A DNA stretch of 64,000 bases from Limnohabitans sp. TEGF004. Lineage in GTDB: Bacteria > Pseudomonadota > Gammaproteobacteria > Burkholderiales > Burkholderiaceae_C. Shown here piece by piece: positions 56,685-64,000 of this stretch. The stretch lies in NCBI RefSeq assembly GCF_027924965.1, contig NZ_AP027056.1:1426001-1490000 (forward strand), written 5' to 3'. The notes under the pieces were generated by a model that was not told the DNA's origin, did not search any database, and worked only from the letters and a program-made list of their open reading frames with translations. The first letter of the stretch is position 1; every line of letters starts with the position of its first letter. Made by a program: the position numbers and the translations under genes.

Positions 56685-57827
56685 TTAACGCACCACCGCG
56701 ATTTGATCGCGCTTGCCAGCCTTAAAGGTGTACAGCGTCAAGGCGCCGTTCTTGATGTCACCTTTGGCATCAAACGAAATAGTGCCTGTCACGCCTTTGA
56801 AACCTGTTGTCTTTGCCAGTTCTGGCAAGTACTTGGCTGGATCGCTGGACTTGGCGCGCTGCATGGCATCCACCATGACAAAGACCGCGTCATACACATA
56901 AGGTGAATACAGCTTCACGTCGTCATTGAAGCGTTTCTTGAATTTGGCACCGAAGTCGTCCATGCCCTTCTTCAAAGCGCCATCCACACCGCCAGCCTCA
57001 GCACACACCACTTGGCCATCGGCCATGGCGTCACCCGCGAGCTTGATCATTTCGTTGGTACAAATGCCATCGCCGCCCATGAACTTGGCTTTGATGCCCA
57101 GTGATTTCATTTGCTTCATCATCGGGCCGCCCACGGCGTCCATGCCACCGAAGAAGATGATGTCTGGCTTCTTGCCCTTGAGTGTGGTCAAGATAGGCAT
57201 GAAGTCTGTGGCTTTGTCGGTCGTGAACTCATGGCCCACCAAATTACCGCCTGCAGCCTTGACAGCTTTTTCAAACTCTTCAGCCACGCCTTGGCCGTAA
57301 GCTGTGCGGTCATCGATCACGGCAATGGATTTGCCTTTGAGTTCGTTCACGGCATAGCGGCCCAAAGTGCCACCCAAGTGAACGTCATCCGCCACCACGC
57401 GGAAAGCTGTTTTGTAGCCTTGACGGGTGTACTTGGGGTTGGTCGAGGATGGGGAGATTTGGGGAATGCCTGCGTCGCTGTAAATCTTGGAGGCTGGAAT
57501 GGTTGTGCCTGAGTTCAAGTGGCCAATCACGCCGCTGACTTTGGCGTCCACCAACTTTTGCGCGGCGGCTGTGCCTTGCTTGGGATCAGCCGCATCGTCT
57601 TCAGCCACCAACTCCAATTTCACTTTCTTGCCATTGATGCTCACGCCTTTGGCATTGAGTTCTTCAACGGCCAAACGTGCGCCGTATTCGTTGTCTTTGC
57701 CCAAATGCGCGATGGCGCCGCTGACGGGGCCGACATGGCCGATCTTGACCACTTGGTCTTGCGCCATGGCCAAACTGCTGATGGCGGCCAACGTTGCAAC
57801 GGCTGTCAATTTGAAAGAGAAATGCAT
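56685..57827 (-). CDS. livK: Branched-chain amino acid ABC transporter substrate-binding protein
   Basis: The 380-residue periplasmic protein has a signal peptide (MHFSFKLTAVATLAAISSLAMAQ, cut near AMA-Q) and the Peripla_BP_6 pattern: VVKIGHVGPVSGAIAHLGKDNEYGARLA, GVIGHLNSGTTIPAS, and YGQGVAEEFEKAVKAAGG. It should bind leucine, isoleucine, valine or related compounds for a LivHMGF-type transporter, whose genes are not in this window. The start at 57827 is chosen by the signal peptide and the AAGGAGTT ribosome site just upstream. The exact ligand is inferred from family only. Confidence 0.92.
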   Translation of the reverse strand: MHFSFKLTAVATLAAISSLAMAQDQVVKIGHVGPVSGAIAHLGKDNEYGARLAVEELNAKGVSINGKKVKLELVAEDDAADPKQGTAAAQKLVDAKVSGVIGHLNSGTTIPASKIYSDAGIPQISPSSTNPKYTRQGYKTAFRVVADDVHLGGTLGRYAVNELKGKSIAVIDDRTAYGQGVAEEFEKAVKAAGGNLVGHEFTTDKATDFMPILTTLKGKKPDIIFFGGMDAVGGPMMKQMKSLGIKAKFMGGDGICTNEMIKLAGDAMADGQVVCAEAGGVDGALKKGMDDFGAKFKKRFNDDVKLYSPYVYDAVFVMVDAMQRAKSSDPAKYLPELAKTTGFKGVTGTISFDAKGDIKNGALTLYTFKAGKRDQIAVVR

Positions 57828-57890
57828 GCAAGAACTCCTTGGGTTTGAAATAACGGTTTTTAATCGTAACTCCAAAACAAAGAAAGTTTC

Positions 57891-58328
57891 TCAATCCCTT
57901 AATTTCAAATCATGGCGCGTGATGGAATACCCACGATCGGCATAGTGTTTCCAGCGTTGGCGTGCCAGCTGGCGGTCTTCGTCATCCAACGTGACCACTT
58001 CAATCGTGCGCTCAAAGCGCTCGTAGCCCGCCGCTACCTCGTTACCCAAATTCAACAGCACTTGGTGATGAGGCAACTCAGGGCCACCCTCAATTTGTGC
58101 GGCCAAGACCACGGGGGACGACATCAACTGCTCAGCAGGGCTACCTGCGCGGCAATGCGCGACAAACTCCAGTGGCGAGAACGTCCACAGCAAGGTGTCG
58201 AGTGCTTGCAAGGAAGCAGGCGCACCTGTCACCACCACACGTGCGCCACTGGCCACGGCCTTGCGCAGCAAGCGGCAGGCATAGGCCAGTTTGTCGGGCG
58301 CGTTGAAGTGAAAAGCGATTTCGGTCAT
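57891..58328 (-). CDS. holC: DNA polymerase III chi subunit
   Basis: The 145-residue protein has the HolC pattern: MTEIAFHFNAPDKLAYACRLLRKA, then FVAHC and the C-terminal FERTIEVVTLDDEDRQLARQRWKHY. Chi links SSB to the clamp loader. The start at 58328 overlaps the pepA stop as ATGA; pepA-holC is a conserved pair in Proteobacteria. Confidence 0.94.
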   Translation of the reverse strand: MTEIAFHFNAPDKLAYACRLLRKAVASGARVVVTGAPASLQALDTLLWTFSPLEFVAHCRAGSPAEQLMSSPVVLAAQIEGGPELPHHQVLLNLGNEVAAGYERFERTIEVVTLDDEDRQLARQRWKHYADRGYSITRHDLKLRD

Positions 58329-59776
58329 TTCGCTTTGGCAGTGCTCAACAAGTATTGCAACAACAAGCCCACAGGACGACCCGTCGCACCTTTGGCAGCG
58401 CCGCTCTTCCAAGCAGAACCTGCGATGTCCAAATGCGCCCATGGGTAGTCTTTGGCAAAACGCTGCAAGAACTTGGCGGCAGTAATCGAGCCGCCATCAC
58501 GCCCAGCCACGTTGGCCACATCGGCAAAGTTGGACTTGAGGCCTTCTGCATATTCCTCGTCCAAAGGCAAGCGCCAGCAAGGGTCCAGCGCGGCTTCACC
58601 TGCGGCAAACAAGGCATTGGCCAAGTCGTCCGAAGGCGAGAACAAACCACTGCGCACATGACCCAGCGAAATCACACAAGCGCCGGTGAGCGTGGCAATG
58701 TCAATCACCGCACGGGGTTTGAAGCGTGTGGCGTACGTCAAGGCGTCACACAAAATCAGGCGGCCTTCGGCATCGGTATTGAGCACCTCAATGGTTTGAC
58801 CGCTCATGCTGGTGATCACATCACCGGGCTTTAAGGCCGATGCGTCTGGCATGTTTTCGCAAGTGGGGATGAGGCCCACCACGTTGATGGCGGGCTTCAA
58901 GTGCGACAACGCCTCAAACGTGCCCAGCACGCTGGCGGCACCGCACATGTCGAACTTCATCTCGTCCATGCCAGGGCCTGGCTTGAGCGAAATACCGCCC
59001 GTGTCAAACGTGATGCCCTTGCCCACCAACACGGTCGGTGCCACAGTTTTAGCTGCACCGCTGTATTGCAACACGATGAAGCGCAAAGGCTCAACCGAGC
59101 CACGCGCCACTGCGGCGAAGGAGCCCATGCCGAGTTTTTCGATCTCTTTGGGGCCGAGCACTTGGCAATGGATGCCCGCCTTTTTACCCAAGGCCTTGGC
59201 CACATCCGCCAAATGTGTGGGCGTGGCGTGGTTGGCGGGACGGTTGCCCCACTCTTTGGCCAAGGCCACACCGGCCACTTGGGCGCGGGCCAGGTCAAAT
59301 TCGTGTTTGGCTGCTTTGGTTTTTTCGGCAGTGGGCAAAGCCAAAACCACGCGCTTCAAGCCCGAGGCTTTGGCCGATGGCTTGGTGGCGGTGTACACAT
59401 AGCTGGTGTCAGCCACAGCTTGGGCTGCAGCTTGCAGGCGGTGTGCGCTGGCATCGGCCAAACACACGGTGATGTGAGCAGGCTTGGCGGCTTTGAGCGA
59501 GGCCACAGCCGCAGTCACGGCTTGACGCACCACGCGCGCACTGCCGTCACCACTGGAGACCAAGACCAAGCGCATCGCGCTCACGCCTTGTGGGTGCCAC
59601 ACGCTCAGCAGCTTGGCGGGCGACTCGTCCAAATCACCGCTTTTGCGTGCCTCTGAAATAAGTTGGGCCAAAACGCTTTTGGTCGGCTTGTCCTTGGCAG
59701 ATACCAAGATAATCAACGCATCGGTTTTATGCGTGACTGCAGCGTGTAAATCTAGGGTCTTGAGCTCGAAGTTCAT
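58325..59776 (-). CDS. pepA: Leucyl aminopeptidase (cytosol aminopeptidase A)
   Basis: The 483-residue M17 peptidase carries the signature NTDAEGRL and the metal-binding segment VGKGITFDTGGISLKPG, read here as GKGITFDTGG with the conserved Lys and Asp. It removes N-terminal residues from peptides; in E. coli PepA also binds DNA at Xer sites. The gene is divergent from lptF with only 24 bases between their start codons, so promoters must overlap the coding ends. This arrangement is conserved. Confidence 0.97.
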   Translation of the reverse strand: MNFELKTLDLHAAVTHKTDALIILVSAKDKPTKSVLAQLISEARKSGDLDESPAKLLSVWHPQGVSAMRLVLVSSGDGSARVVRQAVTAAVASLKAAKPAHITVCLADASAHRLQAAAQAVADTSYVYTATKPSAKASGLKRVVLALPTAEKTKAAKHEFDLARAQVAGVALAKEWGNRPANHATPTHLADVAKALGKKAGIHCQVLGPKEIEKLGMGSFAAVARGSVEPLRFIVLQYSGAAKTVAPTVLVGKGITFDTGGISLKPGPGMDEMKFDMCGAASVLGTFEALSHLKPAINVVGLIPTCENMPDASALKPGDVITSMSGQTIEVLNTDAEGRLILCDALTYATRFKPRAVIDIATLTGACVISLGHVRSGLFSPSDDLANALFAAGEAALDPCWRLPLDEEYAEGLKSNFADVANVAGRDGGSITAAKFLQRFAKDYPWAHLDIAGSAWKSGAAKGATGRPVGLLLQYLLSTAKAK

Positions 59777-59800
59777 AATTGTGTTTTTCCTCTGTCGCTG

Positions 59801-60907
59801 ATGTTATTCCATTCCTCTATTCGCAATGAGCTGGCTCGCAGCTTTGGTGCCACGCTGGTGGTGCTGGTCACCATCGTGATGACCATCATGCTGATCCGTA
59901 CACTGGGCCAAGCCTCACAAGGCAGCGTCAACCCCGCAGAGATCAGCTTGGTCATGGGCTACACCATGTTGGGTCACTTGCCCACGGTGCTCACCATGAG
60001 CTTGTTCATCGCATCTGTGGGCACGTTGTCACGCACTTACCTTGACAGCGAAATGGTCATTTGGCTTGTAAGCGGCAAAGGTCTGCGTGCATTCCTGACG
60101 CCCATGTTGCGTTTTGCCTGGCCCATGCTGTTGACCGTCGGCGTACTGGTGCTACTGGTATGGCCATGGTCAAACCAACAGATCAGCGAACTCAAAGAAC
60201 GCTTCGAGCGCCGGGGTGACCTAGAACGCGTGTCTCCGGGCCAATTCCAAGAATCGGCCAATGGCCTGCGTGTGTTCTTTGTGGACAAAGACAGTGTCGA
60301 GAACAAACAAGGTAAAAACGTTTTCATTTCGTCGACAGACCATGGCAAACAAGCCATGACCTCATCCAAAGCGGGCCACATTGAAACCATCGACGAAGAT
60401 CGTTTTTTGATTTTGGATGTTGGCCAACGGGTGGAACAAACCGTGGGTGAAGCTGAAATCAAAATCAGCGAGTTCAAGGTCTATGGCACGCGCATTGGAC
60501 AAGACGTCAAGGCTGCCTCTGTCATTCCCGCAAAAGCCACCAGCACCCTCCAGCTGATTCAGTCGCCGACGCCGAACAATTTAGGTGAACTGTCCTGGCG
60601 ACTGGGCATGGCCATGGCTGCCTGGAACTTTGTGGTCATCGCACTGGCCATCACCAGCGCCAACCACCGTGTTGGACGCAGCGGCAACTTGGCCTTGGCG
60701 TTGTTCATTTTTGTGGTCTATTACAACTTCATCAACCTCGGTCAAAGCTGGATCAGCTTGGGCAAAGTGCAATTTGCCCCTTTCTTACTTGCACTGCATG
60801 GCGGCGTTTTGTGTGCGGCATTGCTTTGGCTGACGGTGCGCCACAACAACTGGAGCTGGCGCCAATGGCTACCCACCTCAACACCGCAACCGGAGGTGCG
60901 CCCATGA
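59801..60907 (+). CDS. lptF: LPS export ABC transporter permease LptF
   Basis: The 368-residue inner membrane protein has three N-terminal and three C-terminal membrane helices with a periplasmic beta-jellyroll between (about residues 130-260). It begins MLFHSSIRNELARSFG. With LptG and LptB it extracts lipopolysaccharide from the inner membrane. It overlaps lptG by 4 bases (ATGA). Confidence 0.95.
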   Translation: MLFHSSIRNELARSFGATLVVLVTIVMTIMLIRTLGQASQGSVNPAEISLVMGYTMLGHLPTVLTMSLFIASVGTLSRTYLDSEMVIWLVSGKGLRAFLTPMLRFAWPMLLTVGVLVLLVWPWSNQQISELKERFERRGDLERVSPGQFQESANGLRVFFVDKDSVENKQGKNVFISSTDHGKQAMTSSKAGHIETIDEDRFLILDVGQRVEQTVGEAEIKISEFKVYGTRIGQDVKAASVIPAKATSTLQLIQSPTPNNLGELSWRLGMAMAAWNFVVIALAITSANHRVGRSGNLALALFIFVVYYNFINLGQSWISLGKVQFAPFLLALHGGVLCAALLWLTVRHNNWSWRQWLPTSTPQPEVRP

Positions 60908-62007
60908 AAACATTGCGACGCCTCATTTACGGTGAAGTGCTCGTGGCTGTGGGCTTTGTCACCCTTGGTTTTTTGGGTTTGTTCTTCTTCTTTGACTTTG
61001 TAGACGAGCTTCAAGGTGTAGGCCAAAACGGCGGTGCTTATCAGCTCAAACATGCCCTGACTTATGTCTTGCTTCTGATCCCCAGCCACTTGTACGAATT
61101 GCTCCCCATCACGGTGCTGATCGGCACTATTTTTGTGATGGCCCGTTTGGCACAAAGCTCTGAATTCACGATTTTGCGCACCAGCGGATTAGGTCCTTTC
61201 ATGGCTTTGCGCAACTTGCTGGGTTTAGGCTTGGCATTTGTGGTGCTGACGTTTGCAGTGGGAGACTATTTATCACCGCTGTGTGACCGCTATGGCCAAT
61301 TGCTGAAGTCGCGCTACTTAGGTCAAATCAAAGTGGGCAACACGGGGGCTTGGCTGCGTGAGCGCCAAGGTGACAACAGTTTTGCAGTGAATGTCACCAC
61401 CCTCACCCCAGAAGGTAACCCCAGCGGTATTCGAATCTTTGAATTCAACAAAGACGGTCAGTGGGTGGCCTTGATCAAAGCGCGCGATGGCCTGCTGACC
61501 AACAACGACGCCTGGACCCTTCAACAAGTCGAACGCAACCAGCTGAGCCGCAACAAAACGGGTGAATCTGTCTTGGAACGCACCCACGCCGATTCGCAAA
61601 CATGGGCCACAGGCATCAACTCAGAAATGGTGTCGGTCGCCCTGCTCAAGCCTGAACGTATGGGCACGATTGATTTGTTTCAATACATCCAGCACTTGAG
61701 TGCCAATGGTCAAACCACGCAGCGCTTTGAGATTGAATTCTGGAAAAAAGTGTTCTACCCCTTGAGCTGCCTCGTCATGGTAGTGCTGGCCCTGCCTTTT
61801 GCTTATTTGCATTTCCGCAGCGGCAACATTGCGAGCCATGTGTTTGGTGGCGTATTGGCGGGCATCAGCTTCTTTTTGTTGAACAACGTGTTCAGCTACA
61901 TCGGCAACATCAACAGCTGGGCACCGTGGTTTGCAGCCGCAGCACCCGGCATGCTCTACACACTTGCTTCGCTGGCCGCTTTTGGCTGGCTGGTCATTCG
62001 CCAATAA
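60904..62007 (+). CDS. lptG: LPS export ABC transporter permease LptG
   Basis: The 367-residue partner of LptF has the same layout: MKTLRRLIYGEVLVAVGFV at TM1, a periplasmic domain (about 120-270), then three C-terminal helices (FYPLSCLVMVVLALPFAYL; FGGVLAGISFFLLNNVF). The start at 60904 is fixed by the overlap with lptF and the family N-terminus; the frame extends upstream within lptF. Confidence 0.96.
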   Translation: MKTLRRLIYGEVLVAVGFVTLGFLGLFFFFDFVDELQGVGQNGGAYQLKHALTYVLLLIPSHLYELLPITVLIGTIFVMARLAQSSEFTILRTSGLGPFMALRNLLGLGLAFVVLTFAVGDYLSPLCDRYGQLLKSRYLGQIKVGNTGAWLRERQGDNSFAVNVTTLTPEGNPSGIRIFEFNKDGQWVALIKARDGLLTNNDAWTLQQVERNQLSRNKTGESVLERTHADSQTWATGINSEMVSVALLKPERMGTIDLFQYIQHLSANGQTTQRFEIEFWKKVFYPLSCLVMVVLALPFAYLHFRSGNIASHVFGGVLAGISFFLLNNVFSYIGNINSWAPWFAAAAPGMLYTLASLAAFGWLVIRQ

Positions 62008-62013
62008 GGTTTT

Positions 62014-62388
62014 ATGCACGCCATCATTTTGTTTGCCCACGGCTCACGCGACCCCCTGTGGCACAAGCCCATCCAAGCGGTGGCTGAACGCATCACCCAT
62101 CGCTCGCCCAACACCGTGGTGCGATGCGCCTACCTGGAGCTGACCGAGCCCGACCTGCCCCATGTGGCCGATGCTTTGGTGGCTGAAGGCGCCACCAGCC
62201 TGTGCGTCGTGCCCATGTTTTTGGGCGTGGGTCGACATGCACGCGAAGACTTACCTGAACTCATCACCGCGCTGAAGGCTGCACACCCGAGCGTTGACAT
62301 CGGTTGCCAACCAGCTGTGGGTGAGCAACATGCGCTGCTCGACTTGCTGGCCGATATTGCACTAGGCCAAGCCAACAACGCGCCCTGA
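62014..62388 (+). CDS. CbiX/SirB-like sirohydrochlorin chelatase
   Basis: The 124-residue single-domain protein starts MHAIILFAHGSRDPLW, with the metal-binding His of the chelatase family, and has VVPMFLGVGRHAREDLP, with the second His. Short CbiX proteins insert cobalt, nickel or iron into sirohydrochlorin. It starts 6 bases after lptG, and the CysB-type regulator downstream makes a role in siroheme for sulfite reduction plausible, though the metal is not determined. Confidence 0.88.
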   Translation: MHAIILFAHGSRDPLWHKPIQAVAERITHRSPNTVVRCAYLELTEPDLPHVADALVAEGATSLCVVPMFLGVGRHAREDLPELITALKAAHPSVDIGCQPAVGEQHALLDLLADIALGQANNAP

Positions 62389-62500
62389 GCGAGACTGGAT
62401 TCTGATGGCTAAACGGACGCACACGGCCACCGCGAAAGCATAAAGAATCAATTAGTTAGATGCTCAAGGCATAATGAATGGCCAATTACAAAGCCAAGCC

Positions 62501-63442
62501 ATGAACCTACACCAGTTCCGTTTCGTCCAAGAAGCCGTTCGCCGCAACCTCAACCTCACCGAGGTGGCCAAGTCGCTCCACACCTCCCAGCCTGGCGTGT
62601 CCAAGGCCATCATTGAGCTGGAAGAAGAGCTGGGCATCGAAATCTTCTCGCGCCACGGCAAACGCCTCAAGCGCGTGACCGAACCGGGCCAGCATGTGCT
62701 GCGCAGCATCGAAGTCATCTTGCGTGAAGTGGGCAACCTCAAACGCATTGGCGAACAGTTCAGCGCCGAAGACAGCGGCACTTTGTCCATCGCCACCACC
62801 CACACCCAAGCACGCTACGTGCTGCCCGTGCCCGTGGCCAAACTGCGCGAGGCCTACCCCAATGTGAACATCAGCCTGCACCAAGGCGCGCCTGCACAAG
62901 TGGCGCAAATGGTGATGGACGAAGTGGCCGAGATTGGCATTGCCACCGAGTCACTCTCTGAATACCCCGAGCTGATCACCCTGCCCTGCTACGAGTGGGA
63001 ACACATGTTGGTCATCCCAAAATCACACCCACTCGCGGGCAAAGTGCGCATCACTCTGGAAGACTTGGCAGCTGAACCCATCATCACGTACCACCCCTCC
63101 TTCACCGGCCGCACCCGCATCGACAAAGCCTTTGCCGCCAAAGGCTTGACGCCACGCATCGCGCTCGAAGCGATTGACTCAGACGTCATCAAGACCTATG
63201 TGCGCTTAGGTTTGGGCGTGGGCATCGTGGCCGAGATGGCAGTCAAAGACGGCTTGGACAACGACCTGATTGCACGCCCCGCCTCGCTGCTGTTTGGCAA
63301 AAACGTGGCGCGCATTGCGTTCAAGCGCAGCGCCTACATTCGCCACTTTGTGTATGACTTTGCTGCACTCTTGAGCGACCGTCTCGATCGCAACCTCATC
63401 ATGAAGGCCCTCGACGGCCACCCCACCGACTTCAACATGTGA
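62501..63442 (+). CDS. cysB: CysB-family LysR-type transcriptional regulator
   Basis: The 313-residue protein has an N-terminal helix-turn-helix (MNLHQFRFVQEAVRRNLNLTEVAKSLHTSQPGVSKAI, recognised by LHTSQPGVSKAI) and a ligand-binding domain with ATTHTQARYVLP, the sulfate/thiosulfate-binding pattern of CysB and Cbl. It likely activates sulfur assimilation genes with O- or N-acetylserine as inducer. The start at 62501 is preferred over 62474 because MNLHQFRF is the family N-terminus. A CATAAT hexamer at 62470-62475 could be part of its promoter. CysB and Cbl cannot be told apart here. Confidence 0.9.
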   Translation: MNLHQFRFVQEAVRRNLNLTEVAKSLHTSQPGVSKAIIELEEELGIEIFSRHGKRLKRVTEPGQHVLRSIEVILREVGNLKRIGEQFSAEDSGTLSIATTHTQARYVLPVPVAKLREAYPNVNISLHQGAPAQVAQMVMDEVAEIGIATESLSEYPELITLPCYEWEHMLVIPKSHPLAGKVRITLEDLAAEPIITYHPSFTGRTRIDKAFAAKGLTPRIALEAIDSDVIKTYVRLGLGVGIVAEMAVKDGLDNDLIARPASLLFGKNVARIAFKRSAYIRHFVYDFAALLSDRLDRNLIMKALDGHPTDFNM

Positions 63443-63452
63443 ACCACGCAAC

Positions 63453-64000
63453 ATGACCACACCGCACCTCGACACCAAGTTCCCCAAAATCGGCACCACC
63501 ATCTTCACGGTCATGTCGGCTTTGGCCACTGAGAAAAACGCCGTCAACCTCGGCCAAGGCTTCCCCGACTTTGACTGCGACCCCAAGCTCGTGGCCTGCG
63601 TGAACGACGCCATGACCCACGGCCTCAACCAATACCCGCCCATGACCGGCGTGCCCGCGCTGCGCGAAGCCGTGGCTGACAAGATTGAGTCGCTTTACCA
63701 ATACCGCTACGACGCCACCAACGAAATCACCATCACGGCGGGTGCGACACAAGCCATCCTCAGCATCATCTTGGCGGTGGTGCGTGCGGGTGACGAAGTG
63801 ATCGTGCTTGAGCCCTGCTACGACAGCTACATCCCCAACATCGACATGGCGGGCGGCGTGGCCGTGCGCGTGCCGCTCACCCCCGGCACCTTCCGCCCCG
63901 ACTTCGACAAAATCGCAGCGGTCATCACGCCCAAGACCCGCGCGATCATCGTCAACAGCCCGCACAATCCCAGCGCCACCGTGTGGACGCGCGAGGAAAT
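63453..64000 (+). CDS. PLP-dependent aminotransferase (class I/II), 3' end outside the window
   Basis: From the ATG at 63453 the frame stays open to the window end (182 codons). It shows LGQGFPDFDCDP, a GLNQYPPMTGVPALREAV segment, TAGATQAIL, EPCYDSYIPN and NSPHNPSA, the N-terminal half of fold-type I aminotransferases such as YbdL (methionine aminotransferase) or kynurenine aminotransferase. The catalytic lysine lies beyond the window. It starts 10 bases after the CysB-type gene and may be cotranscribed. Confidence 0.88.
   Translation, partial: MTTPHLDTKFPKIGTTIFTVMSALATEKNAVNLGQGFPDFDCDPKLVACVNDAMTHGLNQYPPMTGVPALREAVADKIESLYQYRYDATNEITITAGATQAILSIILAVVRAGDEVIVLEPCYDSYIPNIDMAGGVAVRVPLTPGTFRPDFDKIAAVITPKTRAIIVNSPHNPSATVWTREE

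Overview
The window reads as a chromosomal segment of a Gram-negative betaproteobacterium, most likely Burkholderiales/Comamonadaceae. This rests on gene content and order: dnaX-ybaB-recR beside the SRP RNA, holC-pepA divergent from lptFG, trxA-rho, moaA-mobA-moeA, and the overall protein style. The species cannot be fixed from sequence alone. Coding density is high, with no gene-free stretch above 300 bases, and I saw no tRNA, rRNA, CRISPR array or insertion sequence.

Left part (1-25.6 kb), mostly housekeeping: the end of a FemAB/GNAT-like gene, ppa, a molybdenum cofactor operon with a possible FNR/Anr site, an HAE1-type RND efflux pair, rnhA with a methyltransferase divergent from gloB-mltD, and dnaX-ybaB-recR. 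The dnaX gene carries an A9 run with stops waiting in both alternative frames. Then follow the 4.5S RNA, two unknown small genes, a formate/nitrite channel, a FrnE-like protein, trxA, rho, an ATP-grasp/alpha-E pair and comEC.

Middle part (25.7-38.7 kb), an accessory island on the minus strand: a two-partner secretion / contact-dependent inhibition-like operon. It runs from an AT-rich promoter region through cdiB (outer membrane transporter), an HlyC-family lysine acyltransferase (cdiC-like), a small beta-barrel protein and a 2398-residue CdiA/FHA-like exoprotein. Behind these lies a chain of tightly coupled small genes: a cysteine-containing lipoprotein, an orphan copy of the CdiA C-terminal module, and two further lipoproteins, the last apparently a recombined remnant. 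The two C-terminal modules share a nearly identical lead-in (including an exact 69-bp repeat) and then diverge, as toxin-tip cassettes do. This is the most interesting system in the window.

Right part (38.9-64 kb): a transglutaminase / fused ATP-grasp-alpha-E / transglutaminase operon, a second and larger edition of the pair at 20-22.5 kb; a RidA-like gene; a heavy-metal-type RND operon (B-A-C order) behind a small membrane protein; an mreB not followed by mreC/mreD but coupled to an exported protein of unknown function; a GT39-like membrane glycosyltransferase; a branched-chain amino acid binding protein; holC-pepA; lptFG; a CbiX-like chelatase; a CysB-type regulator; and an aminotransferase cut by the window end.
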